Assembly (NCBI RefSeq): GCF_029626155.1
Contig: NZ_JARUBL010000001.1
Span: 6,166,501-6,230,500 of the forward strand
Direction of reading: 5' to 3'
Source: Solwaraspora sp. WMMD1047
GTDB taxonomy: Bacteria > Actinomycetota > Actinomycetes > Mycobacteriales > Micromonosporaceae
Length of the DNA: 64,000 nucleotides
The notes under the pieces were generated by a model that was not told the DNA's origin, did not search any database, and worked only from the letters and a program-made list of their open reading frames with translations. The stretch's first letter is position 1; each line of letters begins with the position of its first letter. Positions 42,072-50,235 of the stretch are shown one piece after another. Both the position numbers and the translations under genes were made by a program.

Positions 42072-42110
42072 AGGCTATGCCTCTCCTGGGCGGGAGGGCA
42101 AACGGTTTTT
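42072..42110 (-). promoter_or_regulatory. Putative WhiB7-autoregulated promoter
   Basis: On the minus strand AAAAA (42106-42110) stands 3 bases before TTTGCC (42097-42102), followed after 19 bases by TAGCCT (42072-42077). An AT-rich box right upstream of -35 is the described WhiB7 site. The elements overlap the last codons of uvrD2 and would give a leader of roughly 500 nt to whiB7. The -10 match is moderate. Confidence 0.5.
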
Positions 42111-44312
42111 CGGCTCTCTTTCAGAAGTTTTTTCCGGGGCCAGATCATCGACCGCCGCGCCACCCACCAGAGCCAGCACCGCGTCGCCGTAGAGGCCGAC
42201 CTTGCGCGGGCCGATCCCGGCGATCGCCAGCAGGTCGGCCGGCCGGGTCGGCCGCCGCTCCGCCAACGCCACCAGGGTGGCATCGGTGAACACGACGTAC
42301 GCAGGCACTTTCTGTGCGCCGGCGACCCGGACCCGCCACTGGATCAGCCGCTCGTACAGCTCCTCGTCCAGGTCCGACGGGCAGTCCTGGCACCGCCCCA
42401 GCTTGCGGTCCGCGCCGGCCAGCAGGGTGGTCCCGCAGATCCGGCAGGAGATCGTCCGGGTCCGGACCCGGTCGGGTTTCCGACCCGCCGCACCGCCGCC
42501 GGCGGCGGGGGCGGACCGCTGCCCGCCGCCCCGCTCGAACTGCGGCAGGAACCGGCACGGCCGGCGGGCCCGTCCGCCGGGCGACCGGGCGGCGGCGTAC
42601 GACAGCCAGAGCCATTCCCGGGCCCGGGTCACCCCGACGTAGAGCAGCCGGCGCTCCTCCTCGATCTGCTCGGCCGATCGGGCGTAGCCGGTCGGCAACG
42701 TGCCGTCGGAGAGGCCGACCAGGAACACCGCGTCCCACTCCAGCCCCTTGGCCGAGTGCAGCGAGGCCAGCGTCACCCCTTCCAGGGTCGGTACGTGCTG
42801 CTGCGCGGCGCGCCGCGCCAGCTCGGCGCAGAAGTCGGCAAGCGACGGCGCCCGCTCGACGGTCGCGGCGTCGCCGATCGGCAGCATCCGCGGCTCGGCG
42901 GCGAACTCCTCGGCGAGCTGGACCAGCGCCGCCAACGCCTCCCAGCGCTCCCGGGCGGCGCCGCCGGGCGGGGCGCCGGCCGGCGACCAGCCCACCGCCG
43001 TGAGCGCCTCCACCACGGCCGGCACCAGCGGCGTCTCCCCCGGGGTGGAGCGGGTGGCCGCCCGGAGGGTCAGCACGGCCTGCCGGACCTCGGGGCGCTC
43101 GAAGAACCGCTCGGCGCCCTGCACCACGTACGGCACCTCCGCCTCGGCCAGCGCCTTCTCGTACGCCTCGGACTGGGCGTTGGTCCGGAACAGCACGGCG
43201 ATCTCGCGGGCCGGGGTGCCGGCCGCGATCAGCTGCCGGCAGCGGGCCGCCACGGCCGCCGCCTCGGCCGGCTCGTCGGCGAAGATCCGCAGGTCCGGTT
43301 CGGCGCCGGCCGGCCGCTGCCCGACCAGCTCCAGCCGGAGCCGGGCGGCGCTCCCCCGGGCCTGCCCGATGACCGCGTTGGCCAGCCCGACCACCTGGGG
43401 GGTGGACCGGTAGTCGCGCACCAGCCGGACCACCACCGCGCCGGGCCGCTGACGCGGAAAGTCGATCAGGTACGCCGAGGTCGCCCCGGTGAACGAGTAG
43501 ATCGTCTGGCTGGCGTCGCCGACCACGGTCAGGTCGTCCCGGCCGCCCAGCCAGGCCTCCAGCAGGCGCTGCTGCAGCGGGTTGACGTCCTGGTACTCGT
43601 CGACCACGAAGTGCCGGTACTGGGCGCGTACCTGGTCGCCGACGTCCGGGTGCTCCTCGATGCCCCAGACCGCGGCCCGCAGCAGGTCCTCGAAGTCGAT
43701 CACCCCGTTGCCGCGCTTGAGCTGCTCGTACGCGGCGAACACCTCGGCCACCTTCGCCGCCTCGTGCGGGGTGTCGCGGGCGGCCTTCGCCGCCGCGACC
43801 AGGTACTCGCCCGGCTCGACCAGGCTGGACTTGGCCCACTCGATCTCGCCGGCCAGGTCCCGGGCGGCGGCCCGGTCGGTGCGCAGCCCGACCCGGGCGG
43901 CGGCGAGGGTGACCAGCCGGACCTTGCTGTCCAGCAGTTCGGGCATCGCCCGTCCGGCCAGCAGCCGGGGCGCGAAATAGCGGACCTGGCGCAGCGCGGC
44001 GGCGTGGAAGGTGCGGGCCTGCACCCCGCCGGCCCCGAGCCCGGCCAGCCGGGCACGCAGCTCGGCGGCGGCCCGCGCGGTGAAGGTCACCGCCAGCACG
44101 TGCCGGGCGGCGATCTCGCCGGTGCCGACCCGGTGCGCGATCCGGTGGGTGATGGCCCGGGTCTTGCCGGTGCCGGCACCGGCCAGCACGCAGACCGGGC
44201 CGGCGGGGGCGGTCACGGCGCTGAGCTGTTCGGGATCGAGCCCGGCCAGGACACCGCCCGGCGAGCCGGCCCCGGTCCGGCCGGTTGAGTCAGCCACCAC
44301 AGCAGGAATCAT
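42075..44312 (-). CDS. uvrD2: UvrD2-type ATP-dependent DNA helicase with HRDC domain
   Basis: 745 residues, SF1A helicase translocating 3' to 5'. Motif I GAGTGKTRAITHRI, motif Ia VTFTARAAAELR, motif II VVDEYQDVN, motif III VVGDASQTIYSFTGAT, motif V TLASLHSAKGLEWDAV and motif VI YVGVTRAREWLW. The accessory tetracysteine SCRICGTTLLAGADRKLGRC with QDC, and the C-terminal HRDC domain (RPTRPADLLAIAGIGPRK), are diagnostic of mycobacterial UvrD2 (Rv3198c). ATG 44312. It is divergent from mrx1, whose SigR-type promoter overlaps the first codons. Confidence 0.96.
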   Translation of the reverse strand: MIPAVVADSTGRTGAGSPGGVLAGLDPEQLSAVTAPAGPVCVLAGAGTGKTRAITHRIAHRVGTGEIAARHVLAVTFTARAAAELRARLAGLGAGGVQARTFHAAALRQVRYFAPRLLAGRAMPELLDSKVRLVTLAAARVGLRTDRAAARDLAGEIEWAKSSLVEPGEYLVAAAKAARDTPHEAAKVAEVFAAYEQLKRGNGVIDFEDLLRAAVWGIEEHPDVGDQVRAQYRHFVVDEYQDVNPLQQRLLEAWLGGRDDLTVVGDASQTIYSFTGATSAYLIDFPRQRPGAVVVRLVRDYRSTPQVVGLANAVIGQARGSAARLRLELVGQRPAGAEPDLRIFADEPAEAAAVAARCRQLIAAGTPAREIAVLFRTNAQSEAYEKALAEAEVPYVVQGAERFFERPEVRQAVLTLRAATRSTPGETPLVPAVVEALTAVGWSPAGAPPGGAARERWEALAALVQLAEEFAAEPRMLPIGDAATVERAPSLADFCAELARRAAQQHVPTLEGVTLASLHSAKGLEWDAVFLVGLSDGTLPTGYARSAEQIEEERRLLYVGVTRAREWLWLSYAAARSPGGRARRPCRFLPQFERGGGQRSAPAAGGGAAGRKPDRVRTRTISCRICGTTLLAGADRKLGRCQDCPSDLDEELYERLIQWRVRVAGAQKVPAYVVFTDATLVALAERRPTRPADLLAIAGIGPRKVGLYGDAVLALVGGAAVDDLAPEKTSEREPKNRLPSRPGEA

Positions 44313-44331
44313 GGCAGCATCCCCCGACGTT
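44305..44331 (+). promoter_or_regulatory. SigR-type promoter of mrx1
   Basis: GGAAT (44305-44309), 19 nt, GTT (44329-44331), the same spacing as the sigR promoter. It lies about 70 bases before the mycoredoxin ATG. Mycoredoxin is a known member of SigR/SigH regulons, which supports it. Confidence 0.75.
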
Positions 44332-44398
44332 GCACGGGCTAGCGTGTCCGAACAGACTGCCCCGGCACCCCACCCGCCCCGAACCGGAGGACCTGACG

Positions 44399-44644
44399 AT
44401 GCTGACGATGTACTCGACGCCGTGGTGCGGCTACTGCCACCGCCTCAAGTCGCAGTTCGACCGGGAAGGCATCGGCTACCAGGTGGTGGACATCGAGCAG
44501 GATCTGGCGGCGGCCGAGTACGTGATGAGCGTCAACGGCGGGAACCAGACCGTCCCGACGGTGCGCTTTCCGGACGGGACGGCCTTGACCAATCCGTCGA
44601 TCGTCCAGGTCAAGCAGCGCCTGGCGGCACTCGCCCAGGGCTGA
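44399..44644 (+). CDS. mrx1: Mycoredoxin (glutaredoxin-fold, CGYC)
   Basis: 81 residues, ATG 44399 with GGAGG eight bases upstream. The active site is TPWCGYCHRLK with Cys10 and Cys13. The cis-Pro is in QTVPTVRFPDG and the GSH/mycothiol-binding region is TNPSIVQVKQ. It reduces mycothiol mixed disulfides at the expense of mycothiol. Position beside uvrD2 matches Rv3198A. A SigR-type promoter precedes it. The 3' end overlaps the convergent MFS gene by 35 bp. Confidence 0.96.
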   Translation: MLTMYSTPWCGYCHRLKSQFDREGIGYQVVDIEQDLAAAEYVMSVNGGNQTVPTVRFPDGTALTNPSIVQVKQRLAALAQG

Positions 44645-45926
44645 CCGGCGGCGCCTCGACGGCGGCCGGCACCGGGTCGAGCGGCCGACGCGGCGCCGGC
44701 ACCCGGACCGCCGGCCCGGATGTGATCGGCGGCGGTCCGGGCGGGGTCGGTGGCGAGAGCCGCCGGCCCCGCCACAGGTAGCCGGCCGCCGCCAGGGTCA
44801 CCACCCCCATCGCCACGAAGAGCAGCCGGTAGTCGACGACGCCGACCAGCACCGCCCCGGCCCCGATGGAGACCGCCTGCGGTCCGCTGATCAACGCGTC
44901 CGAGGCGGCGACCACCCGCCCCAGCAGCCGGGCCGGGGTACGTCGCTGGATCAGGGTGTGCAGCGACACGAAGATGATCGGCAGGCCGAAGCCGGCGCAG
45001 ATCATCGCCGCGAAGCCGAGCCGGAGGTCGGGGTGGGCCAGCGCGAGCGCGGCCGGGGCGAAGGCCGCGATCGCGGTGGCCAGCGCGCCGATCTCGCCGA
45101 GTCGGCGCACCACGGCCGCGGAGACCAGCCCGCCGACCAGCCCGCCGACGCCCTGCACGGTCACCAGCACCCCGACGAAGGCCGGTGGCTGGCCGAGCCC
45201 CTGGTCGACGTACGCGAAGATCAGCGCCTCGGTGAAGCCCATCACCAGGACCGCCAGGCCGGCCCCCAGCGCGACCCGGCGCAGCGCCGGCTCCCCCACC
45301 AGGTGCCGTACGCCGGCGCTGACCTCGGTCGCCCAACGCAGCCCCGCCGGTTCGGGCGCGGACTCCCGGACCCGCATCGCGGCCGCGGCCAGGGCCGCGG
45401 TGGTGAAACCGAGCACCCCGACGGTGGCCAGCGGCCAGCCGCCGACGGCGGCGTAGAGCGCCGCGCCGGCCAGTGGGCCGACCAGCCGCAGCCCCTGCTT
45501 CACCGTCTGCACTGCACCGTTCGCCTCGGCCAGCAACTCGCCGGGGACGATCTGTTTGAGCAGCCCGTTCACGGCACCGCCGAGGGCGATGTAGGCAACC
45601 CCGTACAGGATGCCGACCAGGTAGATGATCCACACGTCGGACCGGTCGCGCACCGCGTAGAGCGGGGTGAGGAACAGCGCCGTCAGCAGGTTCGCGACGA
45701 TGAAGAACGGCCGGCGGCGGAACCGGTCGACAAGCCAACCGATGACCGGTGCGACGAGCATCGGGGCCGCCATCGCGAAGATGGTGGCGCCGGCCATCGC
45801 GTTCGAGCCGGTCAGGTCCTTCACCCAGATGGCCAGGGCGAGCAGCATGACCGATTCGGCGATCCTGCTGGCGACCAGACCGCTGAAGAGAAGAAGAAAA
45901 TCCGGGCGGCGCAGGATCGTGCGCAT
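44610..45926 (-). CDS. MFS transporter (macrolide-efflux MefA/DHA3 type)
   Basis: 438 residues, 12 predicted helices. ATG 45926 starts MRTILRRPDFLLLFSGLVAS, with the typical N-terminal R-x-x-F-x-x-L-x-x-x. The motif A loop is VIGWLVDRFRRRPFFIVANL. Further family elements are IVPGELLAEANGAVQTVKQG and TPARLLGRVVAASDAL. These resemble DHA3 exporters of the MefA/Tet(V) kind. No good Shine-Dalgarno is present and the mRNA may be leaderless (TTTACT ten to fifteen bases upstream). The Pro-rich C-terminal tail runs into the mrx1 overlap. Substrate unknown. It could be a WhiB7-regulon efflux pump, but I see no WhiB7 site. Confidence 0.88.
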   Translation of the reverse strand: MRTILRRPDFLLLFSGLVASRIAESVMLLALAIWVKDLTGSNAMAGATIFAMAAPMLVAPVIGWLVDRFRRRPFFIVANLLTALFLTPLYAVRDRSDVWIIYLVGILYGVAYIALGGAVNGLLKQIVPGELLAEANGAVQTVKQGLRLVGPLAGAALYAAVGGWPLATVGVLGFTTAALAAAAMRVRESAPEPAGLRWATEVSAGVRHLVGEPALRRVALGAGLAVLVMGFTEALIFAYVDQGLGQPPAFVGVLVTVQGVGGLVGGLVSAAVVRRLGEIGALATAIAAFAPAALALAHPDLRLGFAAMICAGFGLPIIFVSLHTLIQRRTPARLLGRVVAASDALISGPQAVSIGAGAVLVGVVDYRLLFVAMGVVTLAAAGYLWRGRRLSPPTPPGPPPITSGPAVRVPAPRRPLDPVPAAVEAPPVSPGRVPPGAA

Positions 45927-46079
45927 AGCTGCAGAGTAAATTTCGAAAGCAATCTTTTGTATGACACACCGCCTAACGGGGCGGCGAGGGTGGAAACCGG
46001 ACGGCATACTCACCGTGGGGGACCAGTTCCAGAACAGTCACGTGCGGCGACGCCGGACCCGATCGAGAGAGAGGACCAG

Positions 46080-47111
46080 GTGCCTCCTGCGCAGCCCAGC
46101 CCCATCTTCAGGCGCCGCCGACTCGGCGCCGAGCTTCGCCGGCTACGCGAGGCCGCCGGTCTGACCGGCGACCAGGTGATCGAGCGGGTCGGTTGGGCCT
46201 CGGCGTCGAAGCTGTCCCGACTGGAGAACGGCCGTAGCCGGCCGGACCTGCGCGACGTGCTCGATCTGCTGGACGTCTATCAGGTGACCGGGGCGCAGCG
46301 GGACGAGCTGACCGCGATCACCGGCGAGGCCGGCGACATGCGGGGCTGGCTGCGGTCGTACCCGGTGATGACCCAGCACCAGCGCGCCTACGCGGAGTTG
46401 GAGGCCGGGTGCGCCGACATCCGGGAGTACAGCCCGGTGATCGTGCCCGGTCTGCTGCAGACCCCGGGGTACGCCCGGGTCCGGATCGTGTCGTCGCGAC
46501 CGCTGATGACCGACCCGCAGGCCCCCGAGCGGGCCACCACCGAGGATCCGGAGACCGAGGTCGCGGCGCGGTTGGCGCGCCAGTCGCTGCTCACCCGGGA
46601 GGTCGAGCCGCCCCGCTACACCGCGGTGCTGGAGGAGGCGACGCTCGCCGGCCGGGCCGGGCCGCCGGACGTGCTGCGTGGCCAGCTCGCCCAGTTGCGC
46701 AAGCTGGCCGTCCTGCCCAACGTCACGATCCAGGTGCTGCCCCGGGAGACCACGATCGCGAACTGGTATCTCCCGCACACCGCCTTCTCGATCTACCGGT
46801 TCGCCGATCCGCAGGACCCGGAGACCCTGGCGATCGAGGGACTCTCCACGAATCTGGTGCTGACCGACCGGGATGAGCTCAGGCGGTACACGATCCTGTT
46901 CGAGTGGTTGCAGACGGCGGCGCTCTCCCCGGAGGAGACCCTCTCCTGGCTGGCCGACGCGGGCCGGATCCGCCCACCGGGCGGGCCGGCGCAACCGGTG
47001 TCCCCGACGCGACCGGCGCCGCCGGTGGCCGCGCCGGTCGCGGGTGGCCGCGGCCCGGTGATGCCACCTTCCCAACGCACCCCCCGGACCGGACGTCTGA
47101 CGGAACCGTGA
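46080..47111 (+). CDS. XRE-family HTH regulator with DUF5753
   Basis: 343 residues, GTG 46080 with GAGAGGACC upstream. The Cro/C1-type HTH lies at ~15-65 (LGAELRRLREAAGLTGDQVI, then SASKLSRLENGRSRPDLRDV). DUF5753 covers ~90-280 (VIVPGLLQTPGYARVRIV, RYTAVLEEATLAGRAGPPDV, ANWYLPHTAFSIYRFADPQD). A ~60-residue Pro-rich tail follows. The stop overlaps the start of a DUF397 gene (GTGA), so the two form a coupled pair. Such pairs have been linked to developmental control in Streptomyces. The regulated genes here are unknown. Confidence 0.94.
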   Translation: MPPAQPSPIFRRRRLGAELRRLREAAGLTGDQVIERVGWASASKLSRLENGRSRPDLRDVLDLLDVYQVTGAQRDELTAITGEAGDMRGWLRSYPVMTQHQRAYAELEAGCADIREYSPVIVPGLLQTPGYARVRIVSSRPLMTDPQAPERATTEDPETEVAARLARQSLLTREVEPPRYTAVLEEATLAGRAGPPDVLRGQLAQLRKLAVLPNVTIQVLPRETTIANWYLPHTAFSIYRFADPQDPETLAIEGLSTNLVLTDRDELRRYTILFEWLQTAALSPEETLSWLADAGRIRPPGGPAQPVSPTRPAPPVAAPVAGGRGPVMPPSQRTPRTGRLTEP

Positions 47112-47353
47112 GCCGGCCCCGCCCCCAGGCCGCGCATCCGGCGCCCGGCACCGGCTGGCGGTCCAGCTCGCGCAGCCAGACCTCCAACTGCGTGGAGGTC
47201 GCCCGGCTCGGCGACGCCCGATCCGGCCCGGTGGCGCTGCGGGACAGCAAGGACCGCGGCGGCCCGATCCTGGTCTTCGACCGGCCCGGCTGGCTCGGTT
47301 TCCTGGCTGGCGCCAAACTGGGCGAATTCCGCGGCCGGCCGGGTCCGGCCTGA
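47108..47353 (+). CDS. DUF397-domain small protein
   Basis: 81 residues, start GTG 47108 within the stop of the XRE gene. The DUF397 signature is complete: WRSSSRSQTSNCVEVARLGD, then VALRDSKDRGGPILVFDRPG and WLGFLAGAKLGEF. DUF397 proteins are thought to counteract or cooperate with the adjacent XRE/DUF5753 regulator, in an antitoxin-like or anti-repressor manner. The N-terminal ~22 residues are Pro/Ala-rich and variable. Confidence 0.95.
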   Translation: MSRPRPQAAHPAPGTGWRSSSRSQTSNCVEVARLGDARSGPVALRDSKDRGGPILVFDRPGWLGFLAGAKLGEFRGRPGPA

Positions 47354-47428
47354 TCCGCGGGTCCGCGGGAAGCGGACCAACCAGCACTCGTCACCCGAAC
47401 GGGCGACTCCGCGGGACGATCAACGCGT

Positions 47429-47489
47429 TTCCCTTGCCGATGCACCCATCAATGGGCGAATATGACAAGGGAACTTTCGTGGAAGTTCC
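47429..47489. repeat. Nested inverted repeats upstream of a small gene
   Basis: TTCCCTTG (47429-47436) and CAAGGGAA (47466-47473) enclose CCCAT (47445-47449) and ATGGG (47452-47456). A further pair, GGAACTT (47470-47476) and AAGTTCC (47483-47489), overlaps the right arm. The segment is AT-richer than its surroundings and ends about 65 bases before ATG 47554. It could be an operator or structured leader. Confidence 0.65.
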
Positions 47490-47553
47490 ACACTCAGACT
47501 TCACAAGGTAACTAAGCGATCATTATCAGTCACGGTTCACTCCGGAGACAGCC

Positions 47554-47817
47554 ATGCGGTTCCTGATCGTCCGCACCGACATCCGCACCGCCGCCGATGC
47601 CGATCTGGCTGCGGCCTGGGCCGACCGGGGCTGGCTCCGGGATGAACAGATCGCCCCGGAGGAGCGCCGGCAGATCGTCCGCGCCGAGGACCGGGACGCC
47701 GCGCTGCTGCTGGCCCGGGCACTGTCCACAGTGGGCGCCGTGCGGTCCGGTCGGCAACGGGTCAAGGTGCTCCCGATCGACGAACCAGGCCGCCGCAACC
47801 GCCCGGGGTTCCGTTAG
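47554..47817 (+). CDS. Hypothetical 87-residue protein
   Basis: ATG 47554, preceded by GGAGAC. It begins MRFLIVRTDIRTAADADLAA and continues with charged, helical sequence (EERRQIVRAEDRDAALLLAR), ending in a basic segment (RRNRPGFR). No family recognised. The start is convincing and the codon composition is normal for the region. A strongly structured AT-richer segment upstream suggests regulated expression. Confidence 0.7.
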   Translation: MRFLIVRTDIRTAADADLAAAWADRGWLRDEQIAPEERRQIVRAEDRDAALLLARALSTVGAVRSGRQRVKVLPIDEPGRRNRPGFR

Positions 47818-47902
47818 CGACCGCTACGCCCCGCCAGACCCCCGTCGCGCCGGACCGGCTCCCCCGCCAGGCACCCGCCTCAGCCGGCGACGACGGATTG
47901 AG

Positions 47903-47949
47903 ATCTTGGCCCGTGACCGATCGCGGCAACGACGGTCACGGGCCAAGAT
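47903..47949. terminator. Terminator hairpin at the nudC 3' end
   Basis: ATCTTGGCCCGTGACC (47903-47918) pairs exactly with GGTCACGGGCCAAGAT (47934-47949) across a 15-base loop. The nudC stop codon (47936-47938) lies in one arm. It would end nudC and the convergent hypothetical gene. Confidence 0.8.
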
Positions 47950-48895
47950 TGGTTCCGTCCAGCCAGCGCCGCACCAGGAAGTAGGCGATCGACGACGGGG
48001 GCGGCAGCACCAGCCGGCCGTCGCCGACGGACACCTGCTCCCCGGCCAACACGGCCGCGATCTCCGGCCGGGTGAACCAACGCGCCGCCGCGATCTCCGC
48101 CGGGTCCAGCCGCATCGCCCTGGCCGGATCGGCGCGGGCGTGGAAGCCGAGCATCAACGACCCGGGGAACGGCCACGCCTGGCTGCCCTGATACTCGATC
48201 CCGCTGACCGGCAGCCCGACCTCCTCGTCCACCTCGCGGATCACGGCCGCCTCGGCCGACTCCCCCGGCTCGACGTAACCGGCCAGGCAGGAGAACCGCC
48301 GACCATCGCCAGCCGGCGGCCAGGCCGCGTTGTTGGCCAGCAGGCACCGCCCGTCCGGCCCCGGCACGCCGTCGTTGAGCAGCACGATCATCGCCGGGTC
48401 GGTGCGCGGCCAGACCTGCCGGCCGCCGTCGTCCAACCGGGTCCACCCGCCGTCGCTCACCGTCGTGGGCAATCCGTTCAGCGACGAGTACGCGTGCAGC
48501 GCGTGCCAGTTGGCCAGCGCCACGGCGGTGGTGAGCAGCCCGGCGTCCCGGTCGGAGAGCAGATGGCCGACCTGGCGCAGGTTGGCGCCCCGGGTGTCCG
48601 GGACCTCCGGCAGCGGGGCGTCCACCGCGAAGACCGCCACCCCGTCCGGCTCGACCCCGAGAAACAGCCGCCGGTCCGCCGTGGTGTCCGGCGCCACCTT
48701 GGGCTCCAGCAACACCAGCCGGGGGTGGTCCGGCGCGGTGGTGACCAGGGCCCGCCCCCCACCGGCCACGTCGACCACCAGCACCCGCGCGGTCGGCCAG
48801 GCGGCGTCCAGCCACTCCCGGTCGGCCCGCCGGTGCGCGGCCCGATCGAGGGTGGAGCGGGCCAGCGGCGGAGCGGGCCTACCCGGCCCGGTCAT
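47936..48895 (-). CDS. nudC: NADH pyrophosphatase / decapping Nudix hydrolase
   Basis: 319 residues. The Nudix box is GYVEPGESAEAAVIREVDEE with VGL (G-x5-E-x7-R-E-x2-E-E-x-G). The NudC-specific S-Q-P-W-P-F-P-x-S is here SQAWPFPGSLM, with Ala instead of Pro at the third position. The four-cysteine zinc ribbon of E. coli NudC is absent, as in other actinobacterial members. It hydrolyses NAD(H) to NMN and AMP and may remove NAD caps from RNA. ATG 48895 overlaps the upstream M16 stop by 4 bp (ATGA). Confidence 0.93.
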   Translation of the reverse strand: MTGPGRPAPPLARSTLDRAAHRRADREWLDAAWPTARVLVVDVAGGGRALVTTAPDHPRLVLLEPKVAPDTTADRRLFLGVEPDGVAVFAVDAPLPEVPDTRGANLRQVGHLLSDRDAGLLTTAVALANWHALHAYSSLNGLPTTVSDGGWTRLDDGGRQVWPRTDPAMIVLLNDGVPGPDGRCLLANNAAWPPAGDGRRFSCLAGYVEPGESAEAAVIREVDEEVGLPVSGIEYQGSQAWPFPGSLMLGFHARADPARAMRLDPAEIAAARWFTRPEIAAVLAGEQVSVGDGRLVLPPPSSIAYFLVRRWLDGTNLGP

Positions 48896-50235
48896 GGTGC
48901 CGGCGCCGCACGCCGCACCGGGGTCAGCGGGGTCAGCTGCCCCTCGATCCGGTCGGCATCGCCGAGCACCACGGTCACCGCCCGGGTCGGCGCCAGGTAG
49001 GTGGCCGCGGCCGCCGCGACGTCGTCCCGGGTCACGGCGGCGAGCTGCGCCGAGTACTCACCGAGGAAGTCCAACCGCAGCCCCGACCCGGCGTACGCGC
49101 TGGCCAGCGCCGCCAGCCCGGACTGGGTGGAGGCGCCGAGCTGCAGCGTGCCCAGGGCGTACTGCCGGGCCTGCTCCAGCTCGTCGGGCTTGGGCGGCAG
49201 GGACGCCAGCCGGCCCAGCTCGTAGATCGTCTCCAGCAGCGCCGGGCCGGTCACCTCGGTGGCGACGTCGGCGGCGACCACCAGGGCGGACCCGGCGACC
49301 GAGTGCTCCACCCCCGAGTGCGGCCCATAGGTGTAGCCCTTGTCCTCCCGGATGTTCTCCACCCAGCGGGACGAGAAGTAGCCCCCGAAGAGCATGTTGG
49401 CCAGCTGCAGGGCGGCGTGGTCGGGATGCCGGCGGCCGACCGCCGGCAGCGCCATCCGCAGCGAGGACTGCACCGACTCCGGCCGGTCGACAAGCAGCAG
49501 CGGCTCGTCCGGCAGCGGCGGCACCGCCGGCAGTTCGAGCTGCCGACCGGCGCCCCGCCAGTCGCCGAGCGCCCGCTCGGCCAGGTCCAGCGCCTTGGCC
49601 GGCTGCACGTCGCCGACCAGGACCAGACAGGCGCCGGCCGGGTGCACCCGCTCGGCGTGCAGCGCCCGCAGCTGGGCCGGGCGGACGCCCCGGACCTGCT
49701 CGGCGGTCGGGGTCTGCACCGCGTACGGGTGCCGGCCGTACATCTGGCGCAGCAGCGCCGCCCGGGCCAGGTGGCCCGGCTGGCTCTGCGCCACCTGGAT
49801 CCGGTCGACCAGCCGGTCCCGTTCGGTGCCGACCTCCTCGTTCGGGTACGCGGCGTCGGTGAGCACCGAGGCGAGCAGCTCCAGAATCCGCTCCAACCCG
49901 CTGACCAGCCCGTTGCCGGAGATCAACAGCCGGTCCGGGTCGGTGGCGGCGGCCAGTCCACCACCCACCTTCTGCAGCTCGGCGGCGATCGTCACGCTCG
50001 ACATGGTGGCGGTGCCGGCCAGGATGGTCTGCGACAGCAACGCGGCCCGGGCCAGGTGGGCGCGGGCGAACGGCATCCAGAGCCGGATCTCGACGAGCGG
50101 CACGGCCGGCCGGCGGACCGCGATCACGGTCAACCCGTTGGCAAGCGTCCGCTCCGCCTCCTTCGGCGGCTTGACCTTCTTGTTCGGCCCCAGCGGAGGC
50201 AGCACCCGGTTGTCGGGCAGGGTTGCCGTGCTCAT
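48892..50235 (-). CDS. M16-family peptidase-like subunit lacking the zinc motif
   Basis: 447 residues, ATG 50235. It has the insulinase/M16 fold: LANGLTVIAVRRPAVPLVEI, then ARAALLSQTILAGT where an active subunit would have H-x-x-E-H. The C-terminal half has the Arg/Tyr element ENIREDKGYTYGPHSGVEH. It should be the non-catalytic partner of the next gene. It overlaps that gene and nudC by 4 bp each, so the three are one operon. Heterodimeric M16 proteases digest peptides in a closed chamber. Confidence 0.94.
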   Translation of the reverse strand: MSTATLPDNRVLPPLGPNKKVKPPKEAERTLANGLTVIAVRRPAVPLVEIRLWMPFARAHLARAALLSQTILAGTATMSSVTIAAELQKVGGGLAAATDPDRLLISGNGLVSGLERILELLASVLTDAAYPNEEVGTERDRLVDRIQVAQSQPGHLARAALLRQMYGRHPYAVQTPTAEQVRGVRPAQLRALHAERVHPAGACLVLVGDVQPAKALDLAERALGDWRGAGRQLELPAVPPLPDEPLLLVDRPESVQSSLRMALPAVGRRHPDHAALQLANMLFGGYFSSRWVENIREDKGYTYGPHSGVEHSVAGSALVVAADVATEVTGPALLETIYELGRLASLPPKPDELEQARQYALGTLQLGASTQSGLAALASAYAGSGLRLDFLGEYSAQLAAVTRDDVAAAAATYLAPTRAVTVVLGDADRIEGQLTPLTPVRRAAPAP

